A DNA stretch of 62,113 nt from Candidatus Caldilinea saccharophila (GCA_016710365.1 JADJVW010000035.1:1-62113), one strand, 5' to 3'. Shown: positions 9,697-18,487, counted from the stretch's first letter. The notes: a model not told the origin generated them from the letters alone. A program made the numbers and translations.

Positions 9697-12288
9697 ATGT
9701 GGCCAAAACACGACAACCCACAGATTAAACGACGGGCGCGAAGTGGCGAGGAATTCGGTTCGACAGCGCCCTATAACTTTGTGCCTTTGCCAGAGACTGT
9801 GCGTCTGGTGGCGCAGCCGATTCCAGGTCATGACACCTTTCGAGAGGGGCATACCGGCTATTTTGACTGCACATTGACGACGCTCACGCCGCTCTACACG
9901 CGGACGGCGCTCGACCCGGAATTCTTTGAGAAATGGGGGGATACGATCCGTGAAATGATGAGAAATAGCGAAGCAAGGTCGACCTATGCGCAGTTCTTTC
10001 ATGTAGAGAATATCGAAAAGCCCGTAATACCCGGCAGTACAGTGCGCGGCATGGTTCGTTCGCTCATCGAGATTGCCGGTGCAGGCAAAATGGTCTGGGT
10101 GAGTGATGAAAAACTCTTTTACCGCACTGTAGACAACTCGACGATCGGCAAAGAGTATGGCGGACGAATGACCGGCAACGTGAAAGGTGGGCTTTTACGC
10201 AATCATGACGACCACTATTTCATCGAAGAATGCACCGTCCTGCGCGTGCGGCGTGACCTGCTTGGCGACTATCAGGAACTATATGATGGCCGTGCGCCGA
10301 ACAGACACCCCAAATGGACAAACTCCGTAGGAAAACCCTACCAATATGCGCCGGTCTGGGTGAAAGTCGCCGCAAATGGATGGGCGGTTGACGAGATCAA
10401 GTTCAGCAAAACAACTGGTTACCAGTCAGGACGCCTTGTCATCACGGGGGACATCCCCAAAAAACAAAAGGAGTTTGTTTTTCTGGACCCTGTGCGGGGT
10501 GCATCGTCCATTGTCGTCCCGGAGGAGTTGATCCACCAGTTGCAGAGCGAGCACCAAATCACGAACTGGCAGGAGCACGCGTTTCCAGTGGAGAAACCGC
10601 TTCCGGACAGTCGCCCGCGCTCAGGGATGCTGCGCCGCGATGATTTTCTCGGCAAGGAAGGCGATCCTATTTTCTATCTCGTTGAAAAGGGAAATCTAGT
10701 CTTTTTGGGTCGTGCGCAGATGTTCCGTCTTCCGTACAATCATAGTCCGTTGGACATGGTTCCACGTCCGTTGCGCAATCATCTGAACAAAGAGGGCCAG
10801 GAGGTGTTCGATCTGGCTGAGGCGATCTTTGGCTATGTGCCGGAAAAGGGCGCCAATGGTGAGCGCAAGAGCAGTCGCGCCGGACGCGTGTACTTCTGCG
10901 ATGCCTGTCTCGATAAGACGACGAATGGCCTGTGGTTAGGCAGCAACCCAACGACGCCCAATATACTTGGGTCGCCAAAACCGACGGCATTTCAGCATTA
11001 TCTTGTGCAAAGTCGCCAGCACAGCCATGACCCTGACATAAAAGATCGTCTGGCTCACTACGGCATGGCGCCCGTCTCGGAAACGGTGGCGCGCGGCCAT
11101 AAGCTGTATTGGCATAAACGCTCAGCAGAAGGCGCCGAAGCGGATTTCAAAGAAAGCGACAGCGTCAACTGGGAGAACGACACCCAGCACACCCAAATCC
11201 GCCCAGTGAAAGAGGGCGTCACCTTCAAGTTCCGCGTTTACTTCGAGAATCTGCGCGATTTTGAGCTGGGCGCCTTGTGGTGGGCATTGGCGTTGCCGAG
11301 TGCGTCGGATCTGAAATATCGACACAAGCTTGGCATGGGAAAAGCGTTGGGCCTGGGTTCGGTAGAGATTACAACACAGTTGTTTCTGACGAAACGCTCC
11401 ATAGTAAGCTCGATTGAAGATACACCAACCGATCCTGAAGAACTAGGTCGCTACCAACAATTGTTCGTTGGGAACGATTGGCATCGCGCCGAAGAGAAAA
11501 TGAGCCAAACAGACTGCAAGACCTATCTTGAAGCATTTACCGAGTTCGCCGTTGGCTCGCGCAATCTGGATGTATTCATGACGGATACGCGCATCCAGTT
11601 GCTCTTGACCATGCTGAAGTGGCCGGGGCCGGATGCGGAGTTCACGCGCACCCTGTCGCTGGAGAAGTTCAAAGAACGGCCTGTGTTGCCAACACCGGAC
11701 CACATTACCGCACCTCTGCAGCCGTATGCCGGCGGTGATCAGCGCCACGGCGCCAACAGGCCACAGACGAACCAGCCAAGACGTGACGGCGACCGGGCGC
11801 CCAGCCGTGATCGCCGTGATCAGCAGCCAGCGCGTACACAGCAGTCGTTATCGTTAGAACGGCGCAAGCCACTTGACACGCCTTCTGCTAAGAGTATCGA
11901 ACCAGGGACGCAGGGTCGACAACTTGAGGCAGACCTGAAGGCGAGATTTGCAAACGAGCAGACAACCGACCAGTCCAGTACACCTGCCAATCTAACCCCG
12001 ACTCCCTCTAGCGAGGCGGCGCCCGTTATCAGCGATCCAACCTCTGTCAACGCCGTGGAAGAGGGAATGCGGGTACGCGCAACTGTGACGGAAGTACGCT
12101 CTGACGCCATCCGCTTTGAGATTGGCAGCGCCAAGCTTTCCGGAACACTGCTTGAATCGCGTGTCATACCGCCAACGGCGGGTCAAGAGGAGTTGAATGA
12201 ACGATTCCCGGCTGGAAATGTCTTGGATCTGTGGGTGTTGAAGGTTAACAAGAAAGGGAATATCCAGTTGACTATGCAGAAACCGTAG
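9697..12288 (+). CDS. Large TIGR03986-type RAMP with C-terminal S1-like RNA-binding domain
   Basis: 863 residues. The N-terminal RAMP core has FDCTLTTLTPLYTRTALD near 47 and PVIPGSTVRGMVRSLIE near 110, with a long insertion between RAMP strands that includes FCDACLDKTT near 396. KYRHKLGMGKALGLGSVEI near 540 is the glycine loop. From about 690 to 780 a low-complexity, charged Arg/Gln/Pro linker leads to a last ~80 residues (EEGMRVRATVTEVRSDAIRF; VLDLWVLKVNKKGNIQLTM) resembling an S1/OB RNA-binding domain. It corresponds to the Cas7-insertion subunit of III-Dv. GGAGG at 9686 sets the start. The tail could tether target RNA or transcripts; that is inference. Confidence 0.82.
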   Translation: MWPKHDNPQIKRRARSGEEFGSTAPYNFVPLPETVRLVAQPIPGHDTFREGHTGYFDCTLTTLTPLYTRTALDPEFFEKWGDTIREMMRNSEARSTYAQFFHVENIEKPVIPGSTVRGMVRSLIEIAGAGKMVWVSDEKLFYRTVDNSTIGKEYGGRMTGNVKGGLLRNHDDHYFIEECTVLRVRRDLLGDYQELYDGRAPNRHPKWTNSVGKPYQYAPVWVKVAANGWAVDEIKFSKTTGYQSGRLVITGDIPKKQKEFVFLDPVRGASSIVVPEELIHQLQSEHQITNWQEHAFPVEKPLPDSRPRSGMLRRDDFLGKEGDPIFYLVEKGNLVFLGRAQMFRLPYNHSPLDMVPRPLRNHLNKEGQEVFDLAEAIFGYVPEKGANGERKSSRAGRVYFCDACLDKTTNGLWLGSNPTTPNILGSPKPTAFQHYLVQSRQHSHDPDIKDRLAHYGMAPVSETVARGHKLYWHKRSAEGAEADFKESDSVNWENDTQHTQIRPVKEGVTFKFRVYFENLRDFELGALWWALALPSASDLKYRHKLGMGKALGLGSVEITTQLFLTKRSIVSSIEDTPTDPEELGRYQQLFVGNDWHRAEEKMSQTDCKTYLEAFTEFAVGSRNLDVFMTDTRIQLLLTMLKWPGPDAEFTRTLSLEKFKERPVLPTPDHITAPLQPYAGGDQRHGANRPQTNQPRRDGDRAPSRDRRDQQPARTQQSLSLERRKPLDTPSAKSIEPGTQGRQLEADLKARFANEQTTDQSSTPANLTPTPSSEAAPVISDPTSVNAVEEGMRVRATVTEVRSDAIRFEIGSAKLSGTLLESRVIPPTAGQEELNERFPAGNVLDLWVLKVNKKGNIQLTMQKP

Positions 12289-12312
12289 CTGGATGCGCCA
12301 GACCGTTACATC

Positions 12313-12696
12313 ATGATTCTACTCAACTTTTCTCACCCGATCACCGAATCGCAGCGCGGACAGATTGAGGCGTTGGCCGGCGAGCCAGTCGCCGATCTGC
12401 GCGAGTACTCCATTCACTTTGACGAGCAGCAGCCCTTCGGCGCACAGCTTGACGCACTGATGGCCGGCATCGATCTGAGGCAGGCGCAGTGGCAGGGCGA
12501 GCCGATCCTGGTCGTGCTGCCTTCGCTCAACTTTATTGCGGCTGCCTTGCTGGCAGAGTTGCACGGGCGTATGGGTTACTTCCCGCCGGTGGTGCGCACA
12601 CGACCGGCGGCAGGAAGCGGGCCGCGCCGCTATGAGGTTGCAGAGATGCTGGACTTGCAGAGTATTCGAGAAAGTGCGCGCCGCAGCCGGGAATGA
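12313..12696 (+). CDS. csx15: Csx15-like protein, putative ring nuclease
   Basis: 127 residues, start MILLNFSHPITESQRGQIEAL and the segment ALLAELHGRMGYFPPVVR near 77-94, which I recognise as Csx15. This small type III accessory has been proposed as a ring nuclease that degrades cyclic oligoadenylate and switches off CARF effectors. The C-terminus has basic RRYEV and ARRSRE stretches. It lies 24 bases after the TIGR03986 RAMP gene and 235 bases before the membrane CARF gene, between the signal synthase and one of its likely receivers. No strong ribosome site is visible. Activity is inference from family and context. Confidence 0.7.
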   Translation: MILLNFSHPITESQRGQIEALAGEPVADLREYSIHFDEQQPFGAQLDALMAGIDLRQAQWQGEPILVVLPSLNFIAAALLAELHGRMGYFPPVVRTRPAAGSGPRRYEVAEMLDLQSIRESARRSRE

Positions 12697-12931
12697 CTCA
12701 TTCATATTTTTGGAGGGGAAATGAACTGACCACAAGTTCTGCAGGATGTCGTCGGATGGATTGCAAATATTATCCAGATAAGATTGCAGAGATGCTGAAT
12801 TAGCAGAATATTCGTCACTATTTTTGCACTTACTCAGGTGACGGGCGCTTTGAAAATGACCGCCACCTCTGATATGCGCCAAAAAGTGCAAAGGTAATGT
12901 ATTCGTGAAGTAGCCCGCAAAGAGGTGAGAA

Positions 12932-13639
12932 ATGCGACAATGGTGGGATGAATGGGTAAATCGTCCGGTCTTGCGTGTAATGGTTGAGGTGGTTTGGTTT
13001 GGGCCGGTCGTGACTGCTCTCCTGGTGGCCCTCTTGGTCAATATGCTTACCGAGGCATTGACGACTTGGTTTGGGATTGCCTTTGGTTTTGCTACGTGGG
13101 GAATGCTTGCGATCGCAACAGTATTGTTTGTCTACATCTATGATTGGGTGGGTAAGCGACGTCGACATGGTAGCCTGGGTACACCAGCCGATCGCACACA
13201 CCCTCCCAAATACAAGGGGCTGATCTTTTTATTTAGCCGAGAAGACACACTGCGGGAGGCGATTCGATACCATCAACCAATATTGATGCACTGCTGGCTG
13301 ATTGTTACACCACAGATGCAACCAGCCGCACTCGAAGCGGCCAGTCACTATGCCGAAGTTCAATTTTCTATCGAACCGGTGAACGATCTCTATGATACGC
13401 GTGCGTGTTTTGACATTGCCCAAAACATTTTTCAACAAAAAGCAGCGTTGATGCATATCAAGCTTGAGAAGATTGTGGCAGATATTACCGGCGGTACAAA
13501 ACCAATGACGGTCGGCTTGATGCTGGCCAGTATTGAACATAGTGTGGCGATCCAGCATATTCCGACTGCCTATGACGTCACCGGCAGACACCAAGGGCCG
13601 TTACCGCCAATTGCCATTGAGCTATCAAATGAAGGGTAA
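12932..13639 (+). CDS. Membrane-anchored CARF protein (two TM helices plus CARF), Cam1-like effector candidate
   Basis: 235 residues. Two hydrophobic helices at about 13-38 (VEVVWFGPVVTALLVALLV) and 46-68 (FGFATWGMLAIATVLFVYIY) are followed by basic KRRRHG, predicting both termini in the cytoplasm. From ~90 on is a CARF-like Rossmann domain: IFLFSREDTLREAI, then IVADITGGTKPMTVGLML near 182, the CARF TGGT motif. No nuclease or HEPN domain is attached. Known: Cam1 (one TM helix plus CARF) forms a membrane channel on cyclic oligoadenylate binding, and Csx23 is another TM effector. Two helices set this one apart. GAGGTGAG sets the ATG at 12932; cas6 follows after 3 bases. Confidence 0.8.
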   Translation: MRQWWDEWVNRPVLRVMVEVVWFGPVVTALLVALLVNMLTEALTTWFGIAFGFATWGMLAIATVLFVYIYDWVGKRRRHGSLGTPADRTHPPKYKGLIFLFSREDTLREAIRYHQPILMHCWLIVTPQMQPAALEAASHYAEVQFSIEPVNDLYDTRACFDIAQNIFQQKAALMHIKLEKIVADITGGTKPMTVGLMLASIEHSVAIQHIPTAYDVTGRHQGPLPPIAIELSNEG

Positions 13640-13642
13640 CCT

Positions 13643-14485
13643 ATGCTGCTCTCTATTATTCTCGAACTCACCTCCCAACGCGCGGCCGTGTTGCCGCCTC
13701 ACCTGGGGCGCGCCCATCACAGTGTCTTTCTGGACTGGGGTGGCTTTGCGCCTGACCTGGCGACTGCGTTGCACGACTACGACGGCGCCAAACCCTTCAC
13801 CTGCTCCTCGCTGCTGGGGATGACGCCGACAGGCGATGGTCTCGCGCTGCGCACGGGCGAGGTGGTCAGCGTACGCATCACCAGTCTGGACGCGCGGTTG
13901 AGCAGCCAACTCGAGGCGCATCTGACGCAGGCGGCGCCGGCGCAGTGGAATCTGCACAACCATCCTTTCGCCTTATCGGCTGTGATCTGCGACGCGCAGC
14001 GCAATGCATGGAGTGGCAGCACAACCTGTGAGGAGCTGGCGGCGCACTATCTGGCGGCAGGCGCAACGCCCAGCCCAACCATGACGCTGGAATTTGCCGC
14101 GCCCACGGCCTTCAAATCGCGCGAGATGCAGATGCCCATGCCGTTGCCGGGGCTGGTCTTTGGCAGCCTGTTGGACCGCTGGAACGCACTTAGTCCTGTG
14201 CAATTGCCGGACGATCTGCGCGCGTTTGCTGAAGAGGCTGTTGCCATCAGCCAGTACAATCTGCGCTCAGCCGCCGTGCGTCACAAGCAAGGCAGCGTAT
14301 TGATCGGCGGCCTGGGAACCGTCACCTATCGCGCATTGGGTGGGGACCGCTACTGGCTGGCCTGTTTGAATCTACTGGCCGATTTTGCCCTCTACAGCGG
14401 CGTGGGGGTGAAGACGGCAACCGGCATGGGGCAAGTGCGGCGCATCGCGCAAACGCGAAGAAAAGAGTCGCCGCTCACCAGGTGA
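13643..14485 (+). CDS. cas6: Cas6, CRISPR RNA-processing endonuclease
   Basis: 280 residues. The C-terminal glycine-rich motif YSGVGVKTATGMGQVRRI (about 252-270) is diagnostic of Cas6, the RAMP endoribonuclease that cuts the array transcript within each repeat. The N-terminal half has ferredoxin-like alternation; HHSVFLDWGGF near 26-36 may supply the active-site His. The gene follows the membrane CARF gene after 3 bases and is the last recognisable effector-side gene. Its substrate would be the 143-repeat array at 26.65-37.22 kb, the only array here. AAGGGT serves as ribosome site. Confidence 0.88.
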   Translation: MLLSIILELTSQRAAVLPPHLGRAHHSVFLDWGGFAPDLATALHDYDGAKPFTCSSLLGMTPTGDGLALRTGEVVSVRITSLDARLSSQLEAHLTQAAPAQWNLHNHPFALSAVICDAQRNAWSGSTTCEELAAHYLAAGATPSPTMTLEFAAPTAFKSREMQMPMPLPGLVFGSLLDRWNALSPVQLPDDLRAFAEEAVAISQYNLRSAAVRHKQGSVLIGGLGTVTYRALGGDRYWLACLNLLADFALYSGVGVKTATGMGQVRRIAQTRRKESPLTR

Positions 14486-14652
14486 CCCTTCTCTTCATTC
14501 GAGCAAAGTGGAAAGAAGACGCGTGAATGCATGGAACGCATTGACTTGTCCTCTCTGGCGTATTGTGGTGAGCCTACGCCATCTCACCGGGGTCGGTGCT
14601 CGCCAAGCCCGGCTACCAACATCAAGCATACCACACAGAACAGGAGGCGGCA

Positions 14653-16047
14653 ATGACCGCACTGCCAAGCCCCTTTGAGCAAAGCGAACCATATCCAATC
14701 CCCATGGCGTGGCTGGCACACATTCGCAACCCAACCGCGCTGGATGTATTGGAAGTCCTGTTGCTGCACAGCTATGACGGCGACGTGATCTTTGGCAACC
14801 TTAATGAGGAAAGGTGGCCGCAACAGGACGACCACACCCGCCGCCTGCGCGCCCTGTTTGGTCGCCAGCATTACTCGAAAAGCAAAACTGATTTGATCGA
14901 CAGCGGGTTGTTGCGGCCATTTAGCCGGGAAGATCAGCGCCTGGGCAAAACGCAGCAGGCGCGCCGTGAGCTGGCGCAAGGGTTCAAATATAGGTGGACG
15001 CGCTGGCAGCGCACGGCAAACGCTTTGCATCGGCCGCGGCCCTACCTGCGCGAACGCTGGCCGGCGTGGCTGGGCGACAGAGATCTGGGGTCGCGCCTGG
15101 TGCTGCTGGCGCTGCTGACGCCGATGCTGTGCGGGCGGCTGTGCGACCGGGTGACGCCGCCGGCGGTCATCCGGCGCGGCCGCTGCGAGATCTATCAATT
15201 TGCGGAAACCCATTTTGAGCATCTTCACGATCTGGCCTACCGGCAGGGCAAGGTGAACAAAGGTCTGCGAGAACTGTCCATGCTTGGCCTTGTTGAGCAG
15301 GAAGGCAATGACTGCGTCCTGCGCCTGGCCGACCTGGAGCAGCGCCCAACCTGGCCGGCGGCCTTGGTGGCGCGGGCCTGCCAGATGGAAAAACCCAGCG
15401 ACGCACCACTCGTGGAGCTGCTGCGTGACCTAATGGATGCCTGCTGCGAGCCAGTGACCACGCTGCGGCCGGCAGCGGAAGATTTGCGGAGCGCGTCCAA
15501 GAGTCACTTCTTTGGGGAGCAGGAGCGGCGGGCATTGCGCAAGCGCGTGCGGCTAAGCACACGCCCAGGCCGCCTGCCCCATGTACGCGAGGCGATCTAT
15601 TCGTATAAAGCCGACCTGGGCCGCCATGCCGGACGCCAGTTAAGCGGTGAATTTGTGCTGCCGCTGCAAGAGACGGCGCTCGCCACAGTCACGATCGACG
15701 GCAAGCCGTTGGCGATGCCGGTCAAACACGCGCATGGCATCAACGCCACGCAACTGCTGATTCAGCCGATTTTCAAAGACGATATTCCCCTGGATGAGGT
15801 GCGGGCATGCGTGGCTGCCCTCGAAGTGCTGATCTGGCAACGCGATGTGCACGGCGCACCGCGCGTTGTGCTGCTGCCGGCAAGCGCGCCTGGGCGTCTT
15901 GGTGTTGAATTTGGATATATAGTGCGGGCAAACGATCTGCATCCCTGGCTTGACTACGCTCGTCCTTTCGAAGTGATTGTCAAGTGTGAGCGTGCTGAGC
16001 CACGCGTGCATTTGCACTGCGTCTTTCGGCTGTTGATGTCGAAGTAA
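14653..16047 (+). CDS. Unknown 464-residue protein at the end of the type III-D operon
   Basis: Not recognised. AGGAGG at 14643 sets the start at ATG 14653 rather than the in-frame ATG at 14596. Residues 1-60 contain LDVLEVLLLHSYDGDVIFG. A segment near 190-225 (KVNKGLRELSMLGLVEQEGN) has winged-helix character. The last ~120 residues form an alternating hydrophobic domain (VKHAHGINATQLLIQPIFKD; VHLHCVFRLL). There are no membrane helices, signal peptide or obvious catalytic signature. It follows cas6 by 167 bases on the same strand, so it could be cotranscribed and could act as a DNA- or RNA-binding accessory. Function is unknown. Confidence 0.65.
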   Translation: MTALPSPFEQSEPYPIPMAWLAHIRNPTALDVLEVLLLHSYDGDVIFGNLNEERWPQQDDHTRRLRALFGRQHYSKSKTDLIDSGLLRPFSREDQRLGKTQQARRELAQGFKYRWTRWQRTANALHRPRPYLRERWPAWLGDRDLGSRLVLLALLTPMLCGRLCDRVTPPAVIRRGRCEIYQFAETHFEHLHDLAYRQGKVNKGLRELSMLGLVEQEGNDCVLRLADLEQRPTWPAALVARACQMEKPSDAPLVELLRDLMDACCEPVTTLRPAAEDLRSASKSHFFGEQERRALRKRVRLSTRPGRLPHVREAIYSYKADLGRHAGRQLSGEFVLPLQETALATVTIDGKPLAMPVKHAHGINATQLLIQPIFKDDIPLDEVRACVAALEVLIWQRDVHGAPRVVLLPASAPGRLGVEFGYIVRANDLHPWLDYARPFEVIVKCERAEPRVHLHCVFRLLMSK

Positions 16048-16149
16048 TGGGTCGATCACCTACGCACCTTCCAGAAAGCGCTGCACTTACCGGGAGGGTG
16101 CGCAGGTGGCGGGCAAGGGCGACGCGGCAATGTCAGGCTGCCAGCCTGC

Positions 16150-17015
16150 TTACGGCGGTGGGGTGGAGGAAACGGCGCGCAGGTCGCGAGCAAGGTCGAC
16201 GCTGCGGTCGAGCAGACCGCCCAGGTCGTCGGGCGCAACTGGTTCCAGGCTCAGTCCGTTCTCCAGACGCTGGCGCGCCTCTGCAATGCGCTGATTGCGC
16301 AGCAGTTCCACTGACAGCCGCGCATTGAGTTGGCGCACATTCTGGCTGGCGGCGCTGTCAGGGTCGCGTGTGCGCTCCAGCGTCAACGTCGCGTCGATCA
16401 AGGCCAGATGCGCATGCAACACCTTGACATTCTGGCGCGCCTCCATCCACAGCGTGCGCGCCTGCAGCGCCGCATCCACATAGGCGCGATGGCTCTGCTG
16501 ATAGAGCGCCAACTGCTCCTGAAGCACCGAGAACTCCAGCATCCTCTGCGTCGCATAGGTTTCGATCTGCGCGCCGTGCAGGGTGGCGCCGTCGACCACC
16601 AGCGCGGCGGGCCGGCTCTCCATGATTGCGGCAAGCTGCGTCAAGCCGGCGCGCGTGCTTTCGAGGTTTCGCTCCAGCCCAGCTAGCTTTGTCTCTAACG
16701 CCGCCGCCCACGTCGCGGCCTGCGCCTCGAGCCACTGTAGCTGCTCGAGCTCGTGCTCTAGCTGGGCGATGGTCTGCTCGGCGCGCCAGCGCAGCACGGT
16801 CTGATCGCCCCAGATGCGGACGGTGACCGCTTCAGCCCAGCCGCCCGCTTTTGCAACACGATGCGACCGACAAAGTAGTGAGCGGGATCGACCTCTACGC
16901 CAGGGATCGCGTCGACAGCCAGCAGGACGGCAAAGTAGAGCGCGGCCATCAGCGCGCCTGTCCAAATTACTCGACGTAGCAACACAAACGTCAGATGCAA
17001 TGCGCGAGTGGCCAT
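16150..17015 (-). CDS. Membrane-anchored coiled-coil protein A (one frameshift)
   Basis: Starts at 17015 after AGGAGG (17022-17027). An N-terminal TM helix (VIWTGALMAALYFAVLLAVD) is followed by a short extracytoplasmic-type segment. The frame then breaks near 16850: adding one base in the run of four A (minus strand) rejoins IVLQK to AGGWAEAVTVRIW. The remaining ~230 residues are a long Gln/Glu/Leu/Ala-rich coiled coil (TIAQLEHELEQLQWLEAQAA; LEFSVLQEQLALYQQSHRAY). It has the same architecture as the upstream minus-strand gene at 17107-17949, and segments near 380-480 bases from each 3' end align loosely (Y-A-x-Q-R/G-x-L/I-x-E-F/Y), so the two are probably paralogues. Between the effector and adaptation modules; function unknown. 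Confidence 0.7.
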
Positions 17016-17062
17016 AGTGGGCGCCTCCTTTGAGGTCTGGTTTTAAGATAGGCTGCGAACAG

Positions 17063-17095
17063 ACCTTCCTGGAAGCTGCGAGCTTCCAGGAAGGT
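17063..17095. repeat. Perfect hairpin, TTCCTGGAAGCT family copy 1
   Basis: A 15 bp perfect stem with a 3-base loop (GCG); arm ACCTTCCTGGAAGCT. There is no T-run, so it is not a classical terminator for either strand. It lies between two minus-strand coiled-coil genes. The same palindrome core occurs at 22043-22069 with a different loop (CCA), so this is a dispersed palindromic repeat. Confidence 0.85.
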
Positions 17096-17106
17096 AAGAG
17101 CGATGC

Positions 17107-17949
17107 TTACTGGGCTGCCTCGCGTTCGACGCCAGAAAGAGCGTAGAGGCGATTGACCAGTTCGGCGTCGCTGATCTCGGGCAGCGGCTCGTCAAGACCA
17201 GATGCTGCCTGTACGTGGAGTTGACTACGCTCATCGGCAATGCGAATCTCGCGCTCGACTTCGCCCAGCAGATTGCTCACGAGGGTCTCAGCATCGCTGA
17301 GTACGATGTCAACACGCCCACCCTGGCCCGGCATAGCGGCCGGCTGGCTGCGCAGCAAGCGCAACAGGGCAAACTTAGCGTCAAGCAAGTCAAGGGATGC
17401 ACGCATATTGGCGACATTCTGCCGCGCTAGCCCCAGCGAGGTTTCGGCGCGATCCGCCGTCTCCAGTTGGATGCGCCGGCTTTCCTCCAACACACGCAGC
17501 CGCTCTTGAATCGCGGCGTACTCGGTGATCTTGCCCTGGGCATAGGCCTTGAGATCGACCGGCTGCCAGGTCTTGCCGCTCAGCGTGAGCGGTTGGCCAG
17601 CATCGACCATCTCCGCCAACTGGCCCAACTGTTGCCGGGCCAGGGCTTCGACGGCTTGCAGCGCGCTCAGCTTCTCGTCCAGCAGCTTTGCATCGACGCG
17701 ACTGCTGACCGCCAGTTCTTCCAGACGCACGATGTCGTTTTCCGCCATGCGAATTGCATCGAGCGCCTGCTGGCGGAGCACCATCTCCTTGCCGAGCAAT
17801 GCATCGATGCGATCCTCTACAGCAACGGCGACGACGCCTGCCCGGGCTGCCCACTTCGCTACGGCGTCCGGCGGCATCAGCGCGACGCCGACCATGATCA
17901 GCAGCGTCACGACCATCAAGGCGAGTAGGGTTCTGGATAGTGTTTCCAT
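17107..17949 (-). CDS. Membrane-anchored coiled-coil protein B
   Basis: 280 residues from the ATG at 17949 (METLSRTLLALMVV); the frame extends 30 residues upstream without protein-like sequence. One N-terminal TM helix (TLLALMVVTLLIMVGVALM) is followed by a ~250-residue helical, coiled-coil body (LRQQALDAIRMAENDIVRLE; ITEYAAIQERLRVLEESRRI). No catalytic motif is visible. It lies 92 bases upstream of paralogue A on the same strand, suggesting a two-gene operon whose products could form a membrane-tethered heteromer. Its presence inside the CRISPR locus may mean a functional link or simple insertion. Confidence 0.75.
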   Translation of the reverse strand: METLSRTLLALMVVTLLIMVGVALMPPDAVAKWAARAGVVAVAVEDRIDALLGKEMVLRQQALDAIRMAENDIVRLEELAVSSRVDAKLLDEKLSALQAVEALARQQLGQLAEMVDAGQPLTLSGKTWQPVDLKAYAQGKITEYAAIQERLRVLEESRRIQLETADRAETSLGLARQNVANMRASLDLLDAKFALLRLLRSQPAAMPGQGGRVDIVLSDAETLVSNLLGEVEREIRIADERSQLHVQAASGLDEPLPEISDAELVNRLYALSGVEREAAQ

Positions 17950-18006
17950 AGGGTTGTGTGTCCTCGTTCTGAACGTTGAAATTCCGACAATTTTGGTCGA
18001 TATTTG

Positions 18007-18028
18007 GCGTAGGTCGCGCGACCTACGC
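18007..18028. repeat. Perfect 22 bp palindrome at the 3' end of the DUF4258 gene
   Basis: GCGTAGGTCGC followed directly by its reverse complement. It overlaps the stop codon region of the minus-strand gene that ends at 18023. A half-copy (GCGTAGGTCG) recurs at 19184-19193. It could be a REP-type element or an operator; it lacks a T-run. Confidence 0.7.
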
Positions 18029-18487
18029 AGACGAACCACTACGCAGCGGCGGGCCGGCCGCCAGCTTGCGTCTGATCGTGCGCATGCCGTGACGCCGGTT
18101 GCGCCAGACGGTAATGACGTTTGGCTGCGCCTGCGACAGAATCACGCCCACACCACGTAGGCGGCCTGCATTGCGTTCTTCTGCGCACGGCAGGTCGCGA
18201 TCGCCCAGAAAGTAAATTTCAGCGTCGGCGGCAAAGAAGCGGCGCCCATAACGCAACACCAGCGCCACGTCCTCTGGCGACAACCCACGCTGGTGAATGC
18301 GAAGCCAGGCGTGCGCTGATAAGCGCAGCGTCGCATCATCTGCGCGGTGGGCTGACTGTCTCTGCTGGGTGCTGTGTGTGCGCCGATCCCAGCCCAATGC
18401 GGCTTCCGGCCAGCCTTTCCGCGCCTCCTCCCAGTCGGCGCCGGTGTTCCACAAGGCGACCATTTCATTGAGAAGTTGCTTGACCAC
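18023..18487 (-). CDS. DUF4258-type protein, RelE-fold-like
   Basis: 154 residues beginning at a GTG (18487). The middle contains RLSAHAWLRIHQRGLSPEDV near 57 and VLRYGRRF, the DUF4258 pattern (H...R..R-G-hydrophobic-S..D/E-V..V...G), followed by a beta-hairpin region ending in VITVWRNRRHG. DUF4258 proteins are small domains often found as toxin-like or solitary genes; no antitoxin gene is adjacent. The segment DLPCAEERNAGRLRGVGVIL suggests a conserved core. It shares its 5' intergenic region with the divergent membrane gene at 18743. Role in the locus unknown. Confidence 0.6.
   Translation of the reverse strand: MVKQLLNEMVALWNTGADWEEARKGWPEAALGWDRRTHSTQQRQSAHRADDATLRLSAHAWLRIHQRGLSPEDVALVLRYGRRFFAADAEIYFLGDRDLPCAEERNAGRLRGVGVILSQAQPNVITVWRNRRHGMRTIRRKLAAGPPLRSGSSA

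Noticed and set aside
17063..17095. Hairpin as an intrinsic terminator
   Set aside because: No T-run on either side; the same stem recurs elsewhere with a different loop.
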